The notes beneath the pieces are model-generated. The model was not told the origin of the DNA, ran no database searches, and saw only the letters and a list, made by a program, of their open reading frames with translations. From NCBI GenBank assembly GCA_050701115.1, contig JBOHER010000019.1, positions 1 through 37,963 on the forward strand: a stretch of DNA of 37,963 nt, written 5' to 3'. Both the position numbers and the translations under genes were made by a program. The DNA is from JBOHER01 sp050701115 (GTDB taxonomy: Bacteria; Actinomycetota; Actinomycetes; Mycobacteriales; Pseudonocardiaceae). Positions 1 through 7,136 of the stretch are shown piece by piece; position 1 is the first letter of the stretch; each line of letters begins with the position of its first letter.

Positions 1-484
1 CCGAACCCGAGTTCGATGTCGACGCCGAACGCGGCCCGGCTGATGCTGGTGGTCGCCGAGAACCCGGTGCGCTCCGCGCCGGAAGGGTCGGCGGCGACGC
101 CGAGGAACTCGGTCTCCAGCTGGACAGTCCTGGTGACGCCGTGCAGGGTCAGCTCGCCGACCAGGGTGAACGTCTCGCCATCGAAGTCGCGGACCTCGGT
201 CGAGGTGAACTCGATCGTCGGGTACTTCTCCACGTCCAGGAAATCGGCGGACCTGACGTGCCGGTCACGCTTTTCGTTTCCGGTGTGCACCGAGGCGGCG
301 TCGATGACGGCGGCCACCGAGCCGCTGGGCATATCGCCGTCGCCGACGGTCAGCGCCGCCGAGGCGAGAGCCAAGGTCCCCTGACCTTGCCAACGCCCAT
401 GTGGCGGACCCTGAACGAGATGTCGGAGTGGATGGGATCGCCGACCCAGATGCCGGCGGCGAGGGTGGTGGTGGCGGTGGTCAT
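1..484 (-). pseudogene. YceI-family protein gene, frameshifted and cut by the window edge
   Basis: The start is the ATG at 484, with an AAAGGA ribosome site about 10 bases upstream. The first 36 or so codons give a typical YceI N-terminus (GIWVGDPIHSDISFRVRHMG, then VGKVRG), after which the frame soon stops at 350. In the next frame, from about 374 down to 1, the family pattern resumes with ALTVGDG, a VIDAASVHTGNEKRD block, a FLDVEKYPTIEFTST block and ITRTVQL-like strands. The offset fits a single missing base around 375-381. YceI proteins are lipocalin-like barrels that bind isoprenoid-type lipids and are often linked to stress. About 35 C-terminal residues lie outside the window. It could be a real pseudogene or a sequence error. 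The divergent LuxR gene may control it. Confidence 0.85.
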
Positions 485-563
485 GGAATGCGGATCCTTT
501 CGTGACGGTCGGCCCGGTGGCATCGACCTGTTCACCCAGCATGCGAGATCGTGGAGCGGTGTT

Positions 564-582
564 GAATCCCAGATTCCTGGGA
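564..582. promoter_or_regulatory. overlapping inverted repeats in the yceI/luxR divergent promoter
   Basis: Two overlapping dyads lie between the divergent starts: GAATC-cca-GATTC (564-576) and TCCCAG-attc-CTGGGA (567-582). The site is about 30 bases before the LuxR ATG and about 80 bases before the yceI ATG, well placed for autoregulation or shared control. That it is an operator is an inference from symmetry and position only. Confidence 0.45.
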
Positions 583-613
583 TGACGCCGTGCGATCGGG
601 GTAAGTTCGGTGC

Positions 614-1732
614 ATGGTCAACGCGGCTGCGCACGCACGCGTCCGCGACGACATCGTGAGGCTGGTTCACCGAGGCTTGCCGGTGCCGGAGTTCTCGCAG
701 GCCGTCGGCGACGCGTTGGGTCGGGCTGTGCCCGCCGAGGGCACCTGTCTGATGACGACTGACCCGGCGACCATGCTCCCGACCGCGGAGTTCGTCGAGA
801 ACGGCCTGCCCGCAGCCGAGATGCTCCGGCTCGTCGAGATCGAGGTGCGTGAGCCGGACTTCAACAAGTGGGTCCAGCTCGCCCATGCGGACCGCCCGGC
901 GGCCAGCCTGAGCGACGTCACCGCGGGTGATCTCAACCGCAGCCTGCGCCAGCGGGAGATCCGTCGACCCGGGGGCTTCTCCGACGAGCTGCGGGTGGTG
1001 CTCTCGGGCAGCACGGGGACATGGGGGGCACTGACCGTGTTCCGGGAGGCGAAGCGCCCGTACTTCTCCTCGGCCGAGGTGCAGTTCGTGTCGTCGCTGG
1101 CCGGATTGATTGCCGATGGACTACGGCGAGGTCTATTGCTCGATGGCGCACAGGCCGGTGACGCCAACATCGGACTGCTGGTCCTTGACCCCGACGACAG
1201 CGTGCGCATGTCCAACCACGCTGCGGATTGTTGGCTGGACGAGCTGGGCATCGACGACAGAGCCTGCGCTCAGCTGCCGCTGGTCATTCCCGCTATTGCC
1301 CGCCAGGCCCGTGCCCTCTGTGGCCCGGCAGCGAGTGCAGCACCTGCGCCGACCGATATCCGACCGGCCAGGGCCCGAGCGCGCACCCAGTCCGGTCATT
1401 GGCTGATCGTCCGGGGCTCGGTGCTGGGTGACGGTCCGGAATCGCCGGTCGCGGTGATGCTCGAAGCAGCTCGCCCGGCCGACATGGCGCCCCTGATGGT
1501 CGATGCCTACGGCTTCACCGACAGTGAGCGCCGGGTCACCGAGCTGGTGGCGCAAGGCCTGTCCACCAGGCAGATCGCCGGCCGGCTGCGCGTGTCGTCC
1601 TACACCGTGCAGGACCACCTGAAGTCGATCTTCGCCAAGTCGGGCACCGGTTCACGCGGCGACCTGATCGCCCGGCTGTTCTTCGATCATTACGCCGACT
1701 CCTTGACGTTGGGAGCCGCGGCGCACTCGTGA
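614..1732 (+). CDS. LuxR-family transcriptional regulator with GAF-like sensor region
   Basis: This is a 372-residue cytoplasmic regulator. The N-terminal half (about residues 10-180) resembles a GAF-type sensing domain, including the stretch GTWGALTVFREAKRPYFSSA, which is typical of GAF domains in actinobacterial LuxR proteins. The C-terminal HTH starts near residue 298 with YGFTDSERRVTELVAQGLST and continues RQIAGRLRVSSYTVQDHLKS, the canonical four-helix LuxR DNA-binding domain. No receiver-domain aspartate pattern is seen, so it is probably not a classical response regulator. The ATG at 614 is chosen because the GAF-like similarity begins soon after it; the ribosome site is weak. It is divergent from the broken yceI gene, its most likely target. 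The ligand is unknown. Confidence 0.85.
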   Translation: MVNAAAHARVRDDIVRLVHRGLPVPEFSQAVGDALGRAVPAEGTCLMTTDPATMLPTAEFVENGLPAAEMLRLVEIEVREPDFNKWVQLAHADRPAASLSDVTAGDLNRSLRQREIRRPGGFSDELRVVLSGSTGTWGALTVFREAKRPYFSSAEVQFVSSLAGLIADGLRRGLLLDGAQAGDANIGLLVLDPDDSVRMSNHAADCWLDELGIDDRACAQLPLVIPAIARQARALCGPAASAAPAPTDIRPARARARTQSGHWLIVRGSVLGDGPESPVAVMLEAARPADMAPLMVDAYGFTDSERRVTELVAQGLSTRQIAGRLRVSSYTVQDHLKSIFAKSGTGSRGDLIARLFFDHYADSLTLGAAAHS

Positions 1733-1879
1733 GGGCGCGGAGTTCGGCGGCCCGATCACCCCGACAGATCTACGCCGCCACGTACGGCAAGCCACCCACA
1801 CGCCCGCTACCACCGCGCTCATGCAGACCATCCGAGAAATGGGCAGCATCGGTGCCAGCAGCCGTGCGGGATCCAGCGG

Positions 1880-2090
1880 GCGAGCCGGCGCAACCACGTC
1901 ATCCGCGCCCACCGTGTCGAATTCGTTCACGCTTCAGTGGACCAGTTGTCGGGCTTCGACGAACCGCTCGATGCCATCCTTGCCGTCAACTCGGTGGGGT
2001 CTGGGCCAATCCGCCGGAACGGCTCCACGATCTACGGCGCCTGCTCCGGCCCGGAGGACGCATCGCGCTGACCAGCCCGTCGGCCCAGGA
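1880..2090 (+). pseudogene. SAM-dependent methyltransferase remnant
   Basis: In one plus frame, bases 1889-1996 read NHVIRAHRVEFVHASVDQ followed by LSGFDEPLDAILAVNSV. This matches the middle of class I methyltransferases, where an acidic loop precedes a D-x-(I/V)-x-AVNS strand. The reading then slips by one base near 1996-2002 and continues WANPPERLHDLRRLLRPGG and RIALTSPSAQD, which is the usual post-motif helix and the LRPGGR strand. Motif I (the glycine-rich SAM loop) cannot be read in one frame upstream. The fragment is therefore a decayed gene rather than an expressed protein. Substrate class cannot be inferred. Confidence 0.7.
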
Positions 2091-2284
2091 CTTGGGTGTT
2101 GCAGCCGTCATGCATCGCCGCCCTGGCCGCTGACCTGCGCAATCATCGACGGAAGACGTCGGAGGCCGAGCGACTGGATGGTGAGTTCGGGCCCGTCGAC
2201 GAGTACCGAAGAGTTCGGGTTGTCCCACCGGCCCCACAGAATGTGTCAGTACGCGAACCGCAGGGGTCGGGTCCGGTTGTCGCG

Positions 2285-2440
2285 CCGTAGCGGGACATGG
2301 CCTGCAGGTGTAGTAGCGGCAGGTCTTGTTGCGGCCGGTGGCGCGGGTGCCGATCACGGCCTTGTCGCATTTTGGTCGCGGAGTTTGCCGGTGGCGAGGT
2401 AGTCGGAGGCGTTGGCGACGCGGTGGCCGAGGGACTCGCC
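2285..2440 (-). pseudogene. large serine recombinase remnant (zinc-ribbon region)
   Basis: On the minus strand, 2437-2360 reads SLGHRVANASDYLATGKLRD and then stops. One frame over, the reading continues KCDKAVIGTRATGRNKTCRY, then YTC, after which a further slip gives AMSRYGA. Together this resembles the segment of actinobacterial large serine recombinases where an (R/V)-A-N-A-S-D-Y-x-L-T-G stretch leads into a Cys-rich recombinase zinc-beta-ribbon of the form CxxCGxxxIGTxATGRxxxYRYYTC. At least two frameshifts are present, and neither the catalytic serine domain nor the coiled coil is recognisable. It is most likely the relic of an integrated phage or integrative element beside hisS. Confidence 0.65.
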
Positions 2441-2501
2441 GGCGCTGGCGCGCGGTGCCCCACGTAGGACTGTCCCGCTTCCACGCCGTTACTCTGAGGC
2501 G

Positions 2502-3794
2502 GTGTCGAACTACCTGCCGACGACCCCCTACCGGGGCACGCGCGATTTCCTGCCCGCCGAGATGTCCGTGCGCACGCAGGTGTTCCATGCGCTCTACGAG
2601 GTGATCGAGCGCTACGGCTACGGGCGATATGACGGGCCGATCCTCGAACCGGTCGAGATGTACGAGGCGAAGTCGTCGCGGGAGATCGTCGAGCAGCAGC
2701 TCTACACGATGACTGACCGTGGCGGGCGACGTTTGGCGCTGCGGCCCGAGATGACCCCGTCGGTCGCGAGAATCATCGCCGGGAATGCGGGCAGCCTGCA
2801 GTTCCCAGTCCGCTGGTACAGCCACCCGAACTGCCACCGGTACGAGCGTCCGCAGCGCGGCAGGGTGCGTGAACACTGGCAGATCAACGTCGACATGTTC
2901 GGCTCGGACAACGCGGCGGTCGAGATCGAGTTCTTCGAGATGATCCACGACATGATGGCCGCGCTCGGCGCGATACCCGACATGTGGGTCCTGCGCGTCA
3001 ACGACCGCGTACTGCTCGACTCGATGCTCACAGATGTCGTGGGCGTTCCCGCCGACGCGGTTCGCGACGTTTCAAGCCTGGTCGACCGGTGGGAGAAGTA
3101 CGACGCCGGCAAACTCGCGGCGGACGCCGCTGAGATCGGTCTGACCGACAAGCAGTTCGCACGGCTAAGTGAGGCCGTCGCGGCAGGAACCGCCCTGCTC
3201 GATGAGTTCCCCGACGAGGTGAAGAACCGGTCGCGGCTGGTCGAGGTCATGCGGGACAACACCGTCCGGGAACTGATCACCTATGACCCGCTGATCGTCC
3301 GCGGCTTCGACTACTACACCTCAACAGTGTTCGAGGTCTTCGACCAGCACCCAGACAACCGTCGATCACTGTTCGGCGGGGGCCGCTACGACAACCTGGT
3401 CGGGCTGTACTCGTCGCAACGAATCCCCGGCTTCGGCTTCGGCATGGGCGACGTCACGTTGTTCGATTTCCTGGACGCGCACGGGTTGACCCCCGAACCG
3501 CGCAGCGATGTTGACGTTGTGGTCATCCCCCTGGACGAGGACTTGTCCGCTGTCGCTCGCCAAGTTGCGCGGTCGACCCGCGCAGCCGGTCTCCGCGCAA
3601 CCACCACGCTCGACTCGCGGAAGCTCGGCAAGGAGATCCAACGCGCCGTCAAGTCCGGGGCCTTCGCCATCGTGATCGTCGGACGCGACGAGGTCAACGA
3701 CGGCCAGGTCACCGTTCGCGACCTGAGGACCGGAGATCAGCGGAACGTCGAGATCGACCAGGTAGGACAGGCAGTGGCTGAGATACGCGCGTAA
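2502..3794 (+). CDS. hisS: histidyl-tRNA synthetase, divergent type
   Basis: The 430-residue product is a class II aminoacyl-tRNA synthetase that charges tRNA-His. The GTG at 2502 (VSNYLPTTPYRGTRDFLP) is chosen because family similarity begins there and upstream codons read like non-coding DNA. Visible signatures are the KGTRD-like YRGTRDFLP start, motif 2 as CHRYERPQRGRVREHWQ, the histidine-specific RGFDYYTSTVFEVF, the LFGGGRYD loop, and a C-terminal anticodon-binding domain (DVDVVVIPLDEDLS onward). Motif 3 is unusual: canonical HisRS has GFxxGLERL, but here it reads GFGFGMGDVTL, so the usual motif-3 arginine is absent. It may be a second HisRS beside a housekeeping copy elsewhere; HisZ is less likely because the tRNA-synthetase motifs and C-terminal domain are retained. 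No amino-acid biosynthesis genes adjoin it. Confidence 0.87.
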   Translation: MSNYLPTTPYRGTRDFLPAEMSVRTQVFHALYEVIERYGYGRYDGPILEPVEMYEAKSSREIVEQQLYTMTDRGGRRLALRPEMTPSVARIIAGNAGSLQFPVRWYSHPNCHRYERPQRGRVREHWQINVDMFGSDNAAVEIEFFEMIHDMMAALGAIPDMWVLRVNDRVLLDSMLTDVVGVPADAVRDVSSLVDRWEKYDAGKLAADAAEIGLTDKQFARLSEAVAAGTALLDEFPDEVKNRSRLVEVMRDNTVRELITYDPLIVRGFDYYTSTVFEVFDQHPDNRRSLFGGGRYDNLVGLYSSQRIPGFGFGMGDVTLFDFLDAHGLTPEPRSDVDVVVIPLDEDLSAVARQVARSTRAAGLRATTTLDSRKLGKEIQRAVKSGAFAIVIVGRDEVNDGQVTVRDLRTGDQRNVEIDQVGQAVAEIRA

Positions 3795-3977
3795 GCGGGT
3801 TCGCCTCACCGATCCCCGATCGGCGGCTGCGCTGCCCACGTTGCCCTGCGTAGCATGACGTGGCCATGCGCGCCGACCTGGTCGTGGGGTGGGCAGGCGC
3901 CCAAGCGGCCGGAGCTACTGCCACTCCACATGCGACCTTCGTCGTAGCCCACATGCGCACAACTGATCCGGATCATG

Positions 3978-3983
3978 TACTGT
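3978..3983 (+). promoter_or_regulatory. probable -10 element of the small RNA
   Basis: TACTGT lies seven bases before the predicted start of the C-loop RNA. It has the spacing of a -10 box; no convincing -35 box is seen. The assignment rests on position relative to the hairpins. Confidence 0.4.
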
Positions 3984-3987
3984 CTGT

Positions 3988-4062
3988 CTCGCCGGTCGAC
4001 CCCCAGGGCCGGCATTCGCCCCCGGCGCCCCCTCCCCCCTCGGCGCCGGGGGCTCCTTTGTT
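3988..4062 (+). ncRNA. candidate 6C-type small RNA
   Basis: The stretch forms two successive hairpins with C-rich loops, the defining layout of the actinobacterial 6C RNA family. Hairpin one has stem GCCGG/CCGGC (3991-3995 and 4009-4013) around a loop with five consecutive Cs. Hairpin two has a perfect 12-bp stem GCCCCCGGCGCC/GGCGCCGGGGGC (4018-4029 and 4042-4053) around a 12-base loop with six consecutive Cs, followed by CTCCTTTGTT. A TACTGT box precedes it and no plus-strand gene with a ribosome site overlaps it. 6C RNAs are trans-acting sRNAs thought to use C-rich loops to pair with G-rich ribosome-binding regions. The first loop has one C fewer than the name implies, so a covariance-model search is needed. 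Confidence 0.62.
4018..4062 (+). terminator. strong GC hairpin with T-rich tail
   Basis: A perfect 12-bp stem (4018-4029 with 4042-4053) is followed by a moderately T-rich tail, TCCTTTGTT. It would end the candidate 6C RNA and could also stop readthrough from hisS. Confidence 0.6.
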
Positions 4063-4113
4063 GGATCTTCCTCCCTGCGAAGCACGGTGACCACGGCGAT
4101 TAGGATGGCCGCC

Positions 4114-4296
4114 ATGCCCTCCCGGAACCCGTTGCGCTGGATTGCGAATCTGGCGGACTGGTTCGAGTTGCGAGGGGTTTACGTGCCCGGCGAGGACAGC
4201 CGAAGTGTGCAGCCATGGCGTGAGTTCGGCTGGATCTTCGTTGGTTGGCTTGCTGCGCTTGGCCTGTTCGTATTGCTGTTCGCGCTGGCTTCGTAG
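4114..4296 (+). CDS. small single-span membrane protein
   Basis: This 60-residue product (ATG at 4114; a GTG at 4087 would add nine residues) has an N-terminal charged, aromatic part (NPLRWIANLADWFELRGVY) and one C-terminal hydrophobic segment, WIFVGWLAALGLFVLLFALA. No enzyme motif or family is recognised. The plus-strand frame has actinobacterial codon use. It sits after the candidate small RNA and 220 bases before the lipoprotein gene; the DNA between (4297-4516) shows no other gene. It could be a minor inner-membrane protein. Alternative overlapping frames lack a membrane segment. Confidence 0.55.
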   Translation: MPSRNPLRWIANLADWFELRGVYVPGEDSRSVQPWREFGWIFVGWLAALGLFVLLFALAS

Positions 4297-4516
4297 AACT
4301 GCCGTTCGCGGCTTGGCCGGGTGAGCGCGATCACTTTAGGTAGAAGTCTGATTACAGATTGGCCACGGCCGTACACCAGCTCCGACTCAACCGCGTGGAT
4401 GACTCGCTCCCCAGCGGACCGGAGGGCCAGAGTGAGACAAGGCGAACGACGACGTCGCCGACATCCCCCGAGACCTATCCCCAGCGATGATCGCTGACCT
4501 TGAAGGAGTGGCGCCT

Positions 4517-5056
4517 GTGCGCAAGCCCTGGAGGGCTTCCCCTGCAGCGGCCGCCTGCGCGCTTCTTTTCGGCATGACCGGTTGCACTGCGGACGCTCCG
4601 CTGCAGGCCATCGAATCGCCAAATGCCGACTCGTCCGCGGTCGCGGTCGAACGTTCCGACCCCAGCCACCTGCGATTCGGCCAGCCATACCAATTCGCCA
4701 ACGGACTGAGCGTCACGGTCTCCGAGCCGCGGTCGTTCACCCCGAGCGAAGCCGCCTACCCGAGCGCCGAGCGTGCCGTCTCGTTCGGGGTGTGGATCCG
4801 GAACGAATCCGAACGACCGTATCGGTTGTCCGGCATGTCGATCGCGGTCGCGGTCAATGGAGAACCGGCGCAGGAGATCGTCGACCCAGCGCATGGATTC
4901 AACGGCATCGCCGGTGCCGACACCGACGTTGCGACGGCTCGGGACGTGATGGTGACGCTCGCGTTCGCTATTTCACTGGAAGCCGACACCGTGACATTAG
5001 ACCTCCAGCCGGAGCTCACCAACCCGGAATCCGCGTTCTACGTCGGCGGCATCTAG
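4517..5056 (+). CDS. secreted lipoprotein with DUF4352-like immunoglobulin-type domain
   Basis: With the GTG at 4517, eight bases after an AAGGAG site, the product has 179 residues. It opens with a lipoprotein signal: basic VRKPWR, hydrophobic AAAACALLF, then GMTGC as the lipobox, placing the mature protein on the outer face of the membrane. The remainder reads FGQPYQFANGLSVTVSEP and later RAVSFGVWIRNESERPYRL, a beta-sandwich pattern like DUF4352/telokin-like domains, in which an extracellular fold is built from paired strands. An upstream in-frame ATG at 4487 would put charged residues before the signal peptide and is disfavoured. Function is unknown. Confidence 0.75.
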   Translation: MRKPWRASPAAAACALLFGMTGCTADAPLQAIESPNADSSAVAVERSDPSHLRFGQPYQFANGLSVTVSEPRSFTPSEAAYPSAERAVSFGVWIRNESERPYRLSGMSIAVAVNGEPAQEIVDPAHGFNGIAGADTDVATARDVMVTLAFAISLEADTVTLDLQPELTNPESAFYVGGI

Positions 5057-5112
5057 CGACCCGTCCGGGGACTCCGCCGCGCCGCGGATGATCGCGCGGT
5101 AGGGTCGACGCC

Positions 5113-5598
5113 GTGACTGAGCAGACGCGTCTTGCGGTGGGCGATGTCGCCCCCGACTTCACCCTCACCGCCAGCGAAGGCAACCCCGTCTCCCTCTCCG
5201 CCTACCGTGGGCAGCCGGTGGTCGTGTACTTCTATCCGGCCGCGGGCACGCCGGGATGCACCAAGCAAGCATGCGACTTCCGGGACAATCTCGCCCTGCT
5301 CAACGATGCGGGCTACCGGTTGCTGGGCATCTCCCCGGACAAGCCGGAGAAGCTGGCCAAGTTCGCCGAGGCCGAGCAGCTCACGTTCCCGCTGCTCGCC
5401 GACCCGGAAAAGGAGGTGCTCGCCCGGTGGGGTGCCTTCGGCGAGAAGAAGAACTACGGCCGGATCGTGCAAGGCGTGATCCGCTCCACCTTCGTTGTCG
5501 ACGCGGAAGGCAAGATCGCCGAAGCCCGGTACAACGTCCGTGCGACCGGACACGTCGCGAAGTTGCTGGGGGACCTGAACGTCGCCGCGACCCGATAG
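5113..5598 (+). CDS. bcp: thioredoxin-dependent peroxiredoxin, Bcp/PrxQ type
   Basis: The 161-residue protein reduces hydrogen peroxide and organic hydroperoxides, using thioredoxin as donor. The active-site sequence PAAGTPGCTKQACDFRD gives peroxidatic Cys49 and a resolving Cys54 five residues later, the arrangement of atypical two-Cys PrxQ enzymes. The N-terminal APDFTLTASEGNPVSLSAYRG and the later GVIRSTFVVDAEGKI strands are typical of the AhpC/TSA family. Length is normal. The GTG start at 5113 follows the lipoprotein gene by 56 bases. It is a cytoplasmic housekeeping antioxidant enzyme, and no peroxide regulator adjoins it. Confidence 0.95.
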   Translation: MTEQTRLAVGDVAPDFTLTASEGNPVSLSAYRGQPVVVYFYPAAGTPGCTKQACDFRDNLALLNDAGYRLLGISPDKPEKLAKFAEAEQLTFPLLADPEKEVLARWGAFGEKKNYGRIVQGVIRSTFVVDAEGKIAEARYNVRATGHVAKLLGDLNVAATR

Positions 5599-5648
5599 TT
5601 ATCCCAGCGACCACCAGGTTGTGATCCCGACCGGGGCCTAATCGAAAT

Positions 5649-6515
5649 GTGCAGGTCTCACGCCTGTTCGCCCCGCACGCCTCGTTGGCACTCTTGATCC
5701 TCGCCGTGGTCACCGGTGCCTCAGCGGCGATGTCCGCGACACCTCCGGTGGCCACGGCGCCGGTGGAGCGTTGTTCGCGCGCCACGACGTCGCTTCCCCC
5801 CGAGCCGGTGCCAACGATCCCGGCAGGCGAGCTCACCTCGGCCATCCGGTCCATCGCATCGACGATCCGGGTCGGTGCGGTAATCATCGATCGGGAAAAT
5901 GACGCCGAACTGCTCAATGTCAACGGCGCCCTCACCTTCCAGTCGGCGTCGCTGGTCAAGCTGATGATCGCGATCGACGCGCTGAGTGCTGCGCCCGCGA
6001 GTGCGGAGCTACGGGAGGACATCGTGCGGATGCTGTCGGACAGCGATGACCAGATCGCCAGCCGGCTGTGGGTGTCCGGCGGAGGCGCAGGGATCGTGCG
6101 CAGGTGGGCGCGGGAACTGGGACTCACGGCGACGAGGCCGCCGCCGGTCCCCGGTCAATGGGGCGCCACCAGCATCAGTCCCCTTGACGTGGTCACGATC
6201 TATGAGTTCATCCTGGCCGATCTGGACCCCGAGCACCGCGAGTTGATCGTGCACGCGCTGTCCTCGACTCCGCGGCACGCCGACGACGGTTTCGATCAAC
6301 ATTTCGGCATACCCCGTGCCTTCGACGGACCCTGGGCGATCAAGCAGGGCTGGTCGAACACGGCGACGGCGCTCGGTGTTCACAGCACCGGGCTGGTCGG
6401 CCCCGGCTGGCGCTACATCGTGGTCATGCTTACCGAAAGTCCCCTGACCGTGTCGATGGCAACCGGAGCCCAGGCGGTCACGGCGGGGCTTCGTGCTCTG
6501 ACACCGCTCGCCTGA
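5649..6515 (+). CDS. secreted beta-lactamase-like serine hydrolase
   Basis: The 288-residue product begins with a signal peptide (hydrophobic LALLILAVVTGASA, cleavage likely near AMSA, residues 27-30). The fold is that of the class A beta-lactamase/penicillin-binding superfamily. S101-L-V-K104 provides the nucleophile and general base, S130-D-S-D-D resembles the SDN loop, and K232-Q-G234 is the third motif. These motifs are degenerate relative to true lactamases, so a role as a cell-wall peptidase-like or lactamase-like protein is more likely than antibiotic resistance. The mature N-terminus is Pro/Thr-rich, typical of envelope-exposed actinobacterial proteins. It converges on rdgB, with 15 bases between the stops. 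Confidence 0.8.
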   Translation: MQVSRLFAPHASLALLILAVVTGASAAMSATPPVATAPVERCSRATTSLPPEPVPTIPAGELTSAIRSIASTIRVGAVIIDRENDAELLNVNGALTFQSASLVKLMIAIDALSAAPASAELREDIVRMLSDSDDQIASRLWVSGGGAGIVRRWARELGLTATRPPPVPGQWGATSISPLDVVTIYEFILADLDPEHRELIVHALSSTPRHADDGFDQHFGIPRAFDGPWAIKQGWSNTATALGVHSTGLVGPGWRYIVVMLTESPLTVSMATGAQAVTAGLRALTPLA

Positions 6516-6530
6516 CGAACGGCGGGGAGC

Positions 6531-7136
6531 TCACCCCGCTAGCTCGCGCAACTGCGGCAGCAGTGCCCGCAGGGCCTTTCCCCGGTGCGATGCGGCGTCC
6601 TTCTCGGCCGGATCCAGTTCGGCCGATGTCCGGCTCCTGCCGTCGGGTACGAAGATCGGGTCGTAGCCGAAACCGTTGGTGCCACGCGGTTTCCTGGCCA
6701 GGGTGCCGCGCCATTCCCCGCGTACCACGCTCTCCCGTCCGTCCGGCGTGACCAGTGCCGCCGCGCACACGAACGCCGCTCCCCTGCGCTCGTCCGGTGT
6801 ATCGGACAGCTGCGCGAGTACCAGTTCGAGGTTGGCGTCGTCGTCGCCGTGCCCGCCCGCCCACCGCGCGGAGAGCACCCCGGGCATCCCTCCCAGCGCG
6901 TCGACGGCGATGCCCGAGTCGTCCGCGATCGCAGGCAGCCCGGTTGCCCGCGCGGCGTCCCGGGCCTTGGCGAGTGCGTTCTCCTCGAAGGTGGCTCCGG
7001 TTTCGGGCGCTTCCTCGAACGGCTCGACCGCGTCCAGACCGACGACCTCAATTCCCTCGATGCGTGCGGCTTCCAGGACGCGGCGCAGCTCGCCGAGCTT
7101 CTTGGCGTTACGACTGGCCAACAACAGCCGAGTCAC
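6531..7136 (-). CDS. rdgB: dITP/XTP pyrophosphatase
   Basis: This 201-residue HAM1/RdgB enzyme hydrolyses dITP, ITP and XTP to their monophosphates and keeps deaminated purines out of DNA and RNA. Visible family features are ASRNAKKLGEL at the N-terminus (the phosphate-binding SxNxxK), the metal-binding IADDSGIAVDALGG, TNGFGYDPIF, and the C-terminal EKDAASHRGKAL. The GTG start overlaps the rph stop in a GTGA junction, so the two are translationally coupled. The order rph-rdgB is conserved in actinobacteria. Confidence 0.96.
   Translation of the reverse strand: MTRLLLASRNAKKLGELRRVLEAARIEGIEVVGLDAVEPFEEAPETGATFEENALAKARDAARATGLPAIADDSGIAVDALGGMPGVLSARWAGGHGDDDANLELVLAQLSDTPDERRGAAFVCAAALVTPDGRESVVRGEWRGTLARKPRGTNGFGYDPIFVPDGRSRTSAELDPAEKDAASHRGKALRALLPQLRELAG

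Larger units (their letters stand above)
1733..2501. other. degraded intergenic scar without an intact gene
   Basis: About 770 bases between the LuxR stop and the hisS start contain no convincing intact gene. Open frames here are short and arginine/proline-rich. Two recognisable decayed fragments are listed separately: a methyltransferase on the plus strand and a serine recombinase on the minus strand. The rest, including a plus-strand stretch near 1745-1860 that may belong to the methyltransferase relic, could not be identified. Confidence 0.6.

Noticed and set aside
1986..2948. 320-codon minus-strand frame
   Set aside because: Mostly antisense to hisS; only the short recombinase-like stretch near 2290-2440 is meaningful.
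3795..4113. tRNA gene near hisS
   Set aside because: No cloverleaf with a TTCGAATC-like T arm could be formed; the structured part fits a C-loop sRNA better.
5381..6127. 248-codon minus-strand frame
   Set aside because: Antisense to the peroxiredoxin and serine hydrolase genes, Ser/Arg-rich with no motifs.
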